Positions 62,035 to 64,000 of a stretch of DNA of 64,000 bases are shown here, one piece after another. The translations under genes and the position numbers were made by a program. The stretch is from contig JAQQWL010000018.1 of NCBI GenBank assembly GCA_038363925.1, forward strand, positions 558,001 to 622,000, read 5' to 3'. Position 1 is the first letter of the stretch, and each line of letters starts with the position of its first letter. The notes under the pieces were generated by a model. That model saw only the letters and a program-made list of their open reading frames with translations. It did no database searches and was not told the origin of the DNA. The DNA is from Apiospora phragmitis (lineage: Eukaryota > Ascomycota > Sordariomycetes > Amphisphaeriales > Apiosporaceae).

Positions 62035-63330
62035 TTAAACATCTGCCAAGTCCGTTCCACTACCTCGGCTTCGTGGCTGCCGCTGCCACAACATGCTCGT
62101 CGGATCGATGTCACCGCTAGCAACGATCCTGACGTGGCTCGTTATCCGCCAGCGCACGCCGTGCTGTTGGCCCCGCCGGCTGTGGTCGAGGGGAGTCGCT
62201 GCCAGTCCACGCTTCCGGCCCAGGTCATTGTGTCGTGCAAGACGGGGGTCGTACGCGCCTGATTCCATGGAGTCCGTAGTCGCCCGCGCCATTGCATCAT
62301 AATTGTCGTAACACCTGCATCGCACCCCGTCCCGGCCGCAATCCAACGTGCACCCAGTCCGCTCCTCCACTGCCCGTTCGCGCCATTGCCGCCCGCCGTT
62401 CGATGCGCAACTAAGGAGTTTATAGGCATCGCGCCGACTGTATTCTTGACTACCCTTCCATAATGTGCGATATGGCCACTGCCCGCACTCTCGCGCTGCG
62501 CGCCCAGCCCTTTCTAATCGACCCTCTGCTTCCTCAAGGTTGGACCAATCTCCCTGCCATGGTGCTTTGCGCTTCGGCGTGGCAAGAGGTGCGGCAGGAG
62601 ATGGCGTATGAGGCGCAACAGGGGCCACACCCAGCAGTGGCCCCAAGCGCTCCGCCAGGTCTAGAAATGGCCATGCCACAACCTTATCGTATTTGATGAT
62701 AAACCCAGCGTCGCCTAAATCATAGGGCTCGTCAGGATTACGAAACATAGCGAGGAGTGTACCAGGTACTGTGGCCTTGTAGATGTAGAACGTCTCGTCC
62801 CCGTTCTCCTGCGTGGATGTCGTGACGACCGGTACCTTATCTTCGCCCCGGCCGCCCCGGCCACCCCGGCCTACTGCGCCAGCGCAATCATCACGGCCAA
62901 GATGTAGGGATCTTCGTCGGCATTCTGGGGGGCGGGGGGCTTGTGTCGTAGCTTGTTCGATGCGCGAACGGGTCCGTTGAATGATGCTCTGCGCCGGTTG
63001 GCCCTCTGGTAGTTGATGTGCTTCAGGTGGACGAAGCTAGGACGTACGTTGGCCGCGGCGGAGATAGGCGTCTGGGACGAGTGTTTGTCGAAATGGAACT
63101 CGGGGGTCTTGGTTGGCTAGGTAGGGGACAAGCGGGTGAGAAGAGGCTGAGCGGGATTGCGACCGCTCAGATTTCGGGCCGCCGGATCTGCGCCTGGAAA
63201 CAAGGCATTGAGGTCATCGAGTATCTGCTGCTCGAGCGGCGACGGTATGGCGGACAACTTCGACGAGGTCCTAGCTTGGGAGGCCTGCGCAGGCGGACCT
63301 TCCACAAAGCGGCAGCGCAGGGCGTGTAGA
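62035..63330 (-). pseudogene. hypothetical protein, frame-disrupted
   Basis: Minus-strand blocks: 63305-63117 (LSAIPSPLEQQILDDLNALF), then HINYQRANRRR near 63010 and NADEDPYILAVMIALAQ at about 62925-62880, then in another frame VVTTSTQENGDETFYIYKAT, MFRNPDEPYDLGDAGFIIKY. The motif order (DEDPYILAVMIALAQ followed by FYIYKAT) recurs in unnamed fungal proteins. Gly/Arg repeats (GRGGRGGRGE, 62845-62875) lie at the frame change. Sequence below about 62600 shows no family pattern. Function unknown. Confidence 0.4.
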
Positions 63331-64000
63331 TGTTCCTTGGTTCAGTAGGCAGGAGGATCGTACAGCGTTTTGTTTTGGCGAATGATATCCTGGATGGAGG
63401 CAGCTTCCGGTTTCGTACGAGTCTCCGCGGGCATCGCTAATGCACTTGTTCACATCGGCGTGCACAATGAAATAGTGGGCGAGACGGGCTCGAGACCCGT
63501 TAAAAGCGGCCGCATGCCCGAGGCGCGTGACGGGCGGCTGGGTGACCAAAAGAAGCCTGAACAACTTTGTCAAGGACAGAGGGCGAGGCTGGCGACGCTC
63601 TCAAGTTGGTCCGTGCAACGGTGAACGAGGACCCCACCGCAGGGCCTGGTGCACCGGCAGGTAATGCCAGCACCTCTGTCTGCTGGCTTGGATAACGCCT
63701 AGCCGCTGCGTTGTACCCTCTGTGTACAGAACCCAGCGTGCATCGAAACGCGCATAAGTGCTGTCGACTCTACATAGCCGTGCTCCCGATCGCGTCACGA
63801 AGGCCCAGCATAACACCAAACCGACGTGACGCGACGAAGAATGCGGCCGCAACTCATTCTCTCCTAGCGGCGCAGCGAGAAGCGACTATTTTCCCTGGGC
63901 CACGGGTCGCCCATCCCCCGCAACCCAACCACCATGTCCGCGTGAAGGGGTGCCCGGCTCCAGGCCGGCATCATCTACTAACTGACGGAGGTTCCTGAGA
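63331..64000. other. no supported gene
   Basis: GC-rich sequence with overlapping short frames on both strands and no recognisable motif; truncated by the window edge. Confidence 0.35.

Noticed and set aside
1..64000. A Starship-type giant element as explanation for NLR, patatin and accessory genes
   Set aside because: No tyrosine-recombinase captain (DUF3435) or element boundary was found in the window.

Overview
The window is nuclear DNA of a filamentous ascomycete (Pezizomycotina). Coding exons are interrupted by 45-80 nt introns with GT..AG ends and CTAAC-like branch sites. The gene families are typical of these fungi: a HET-NACHT-WD40 NLR, a Gti1/Pac2 WOPR regulator, an alcohol-oxidase-type GMC oxidoreductase, a Pho80/Pcl-type cyclin, a Ras-like GTPase, BTB proteins and FunK1-like kinase fragments. 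It also carries fungal Tc1, pogo, Tad-like LINE and LTR elements. It reads as an accessory, repeat-rich compartment: many genes are broken, several nonsense codons fit C-to-T or G-to-A transitions (RIP-like), and long AT-rich stretches are gene-poor. No bacterial operon, CRISPR array, rRNA or convincing tRNA was seen.

Layout. 1-10 kb: a broken coiled-coil gene end, an intact alpha/beta hydrolase, a Pcl-type cyclin, a small MITE, a small secreted-protein gene, a membrane-protein gene with an inverted partial copy, and BTB and kinase-like remnants. 10-16.6 kb: a truncated LINE, a frameshifted hypothetical gene, a second hypothetical gene (12404-13586) with a single-base slip in a G run, a BTB-like ORF and a coiled-coil gene. 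17.2-22.5 kb: a degraded solo LTR abutting a gene that joins an HDDC2-type HD nucleotidase to an adenylate-kinase-like domain; a convergent multi-exon hypothetical gene; and a chimeric remnant joining a fragment of the 12404 gene to part of a large DUF6606/DUF3638-type protein. 23-27.5 kb: a degenerate dispersed repeat surrounding a Ras-like GTPase with Glu at the Ras Gly12 position. 28-30.6 kb: a decayed repeat-type gene and a Tc1-like transposase with one stop.

31-35.4 kb holds the most striking gene: a HET-NACHT NLR with eleven nearly identical 42-residue WD40 repeats. The repeats differ mainly at a few positions, and the array is interrupted by single-base slips in homopolymers. 36-44 kb is a repeat island: solo LTRs with target-site duplications, a nested LTR-in-LTR, and a complete pogo-type element with TIRs and TA duplications. 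44-53 kb: a coiled-coil gene, a patatin-like remnant, a cluster of MITEs, the intact four-exon alcohol oxidase, a transthyretin/HIUase-like protein with two AT-hooks, and a multipass membrane protein. 54-58 kb: a perfect solo LTR, a second decayed pogo element and an intact WOPR (Sge1/Ryp1/Wor1-type) regulator with a long upstream region. 59-64 kb: mostly non-coding or decayed genes.

Likely intact genes are the hydrolase, cyclin, Ras-like GTPase, DUF7730/F-box-like protein, coiled-coil gene at 44.4 kb, alcohol oxidase, AT-hook protein, membrane protein at 52.4 kb and WOPR regulator. All family assignments were made by eye from motifs; no database search was run.
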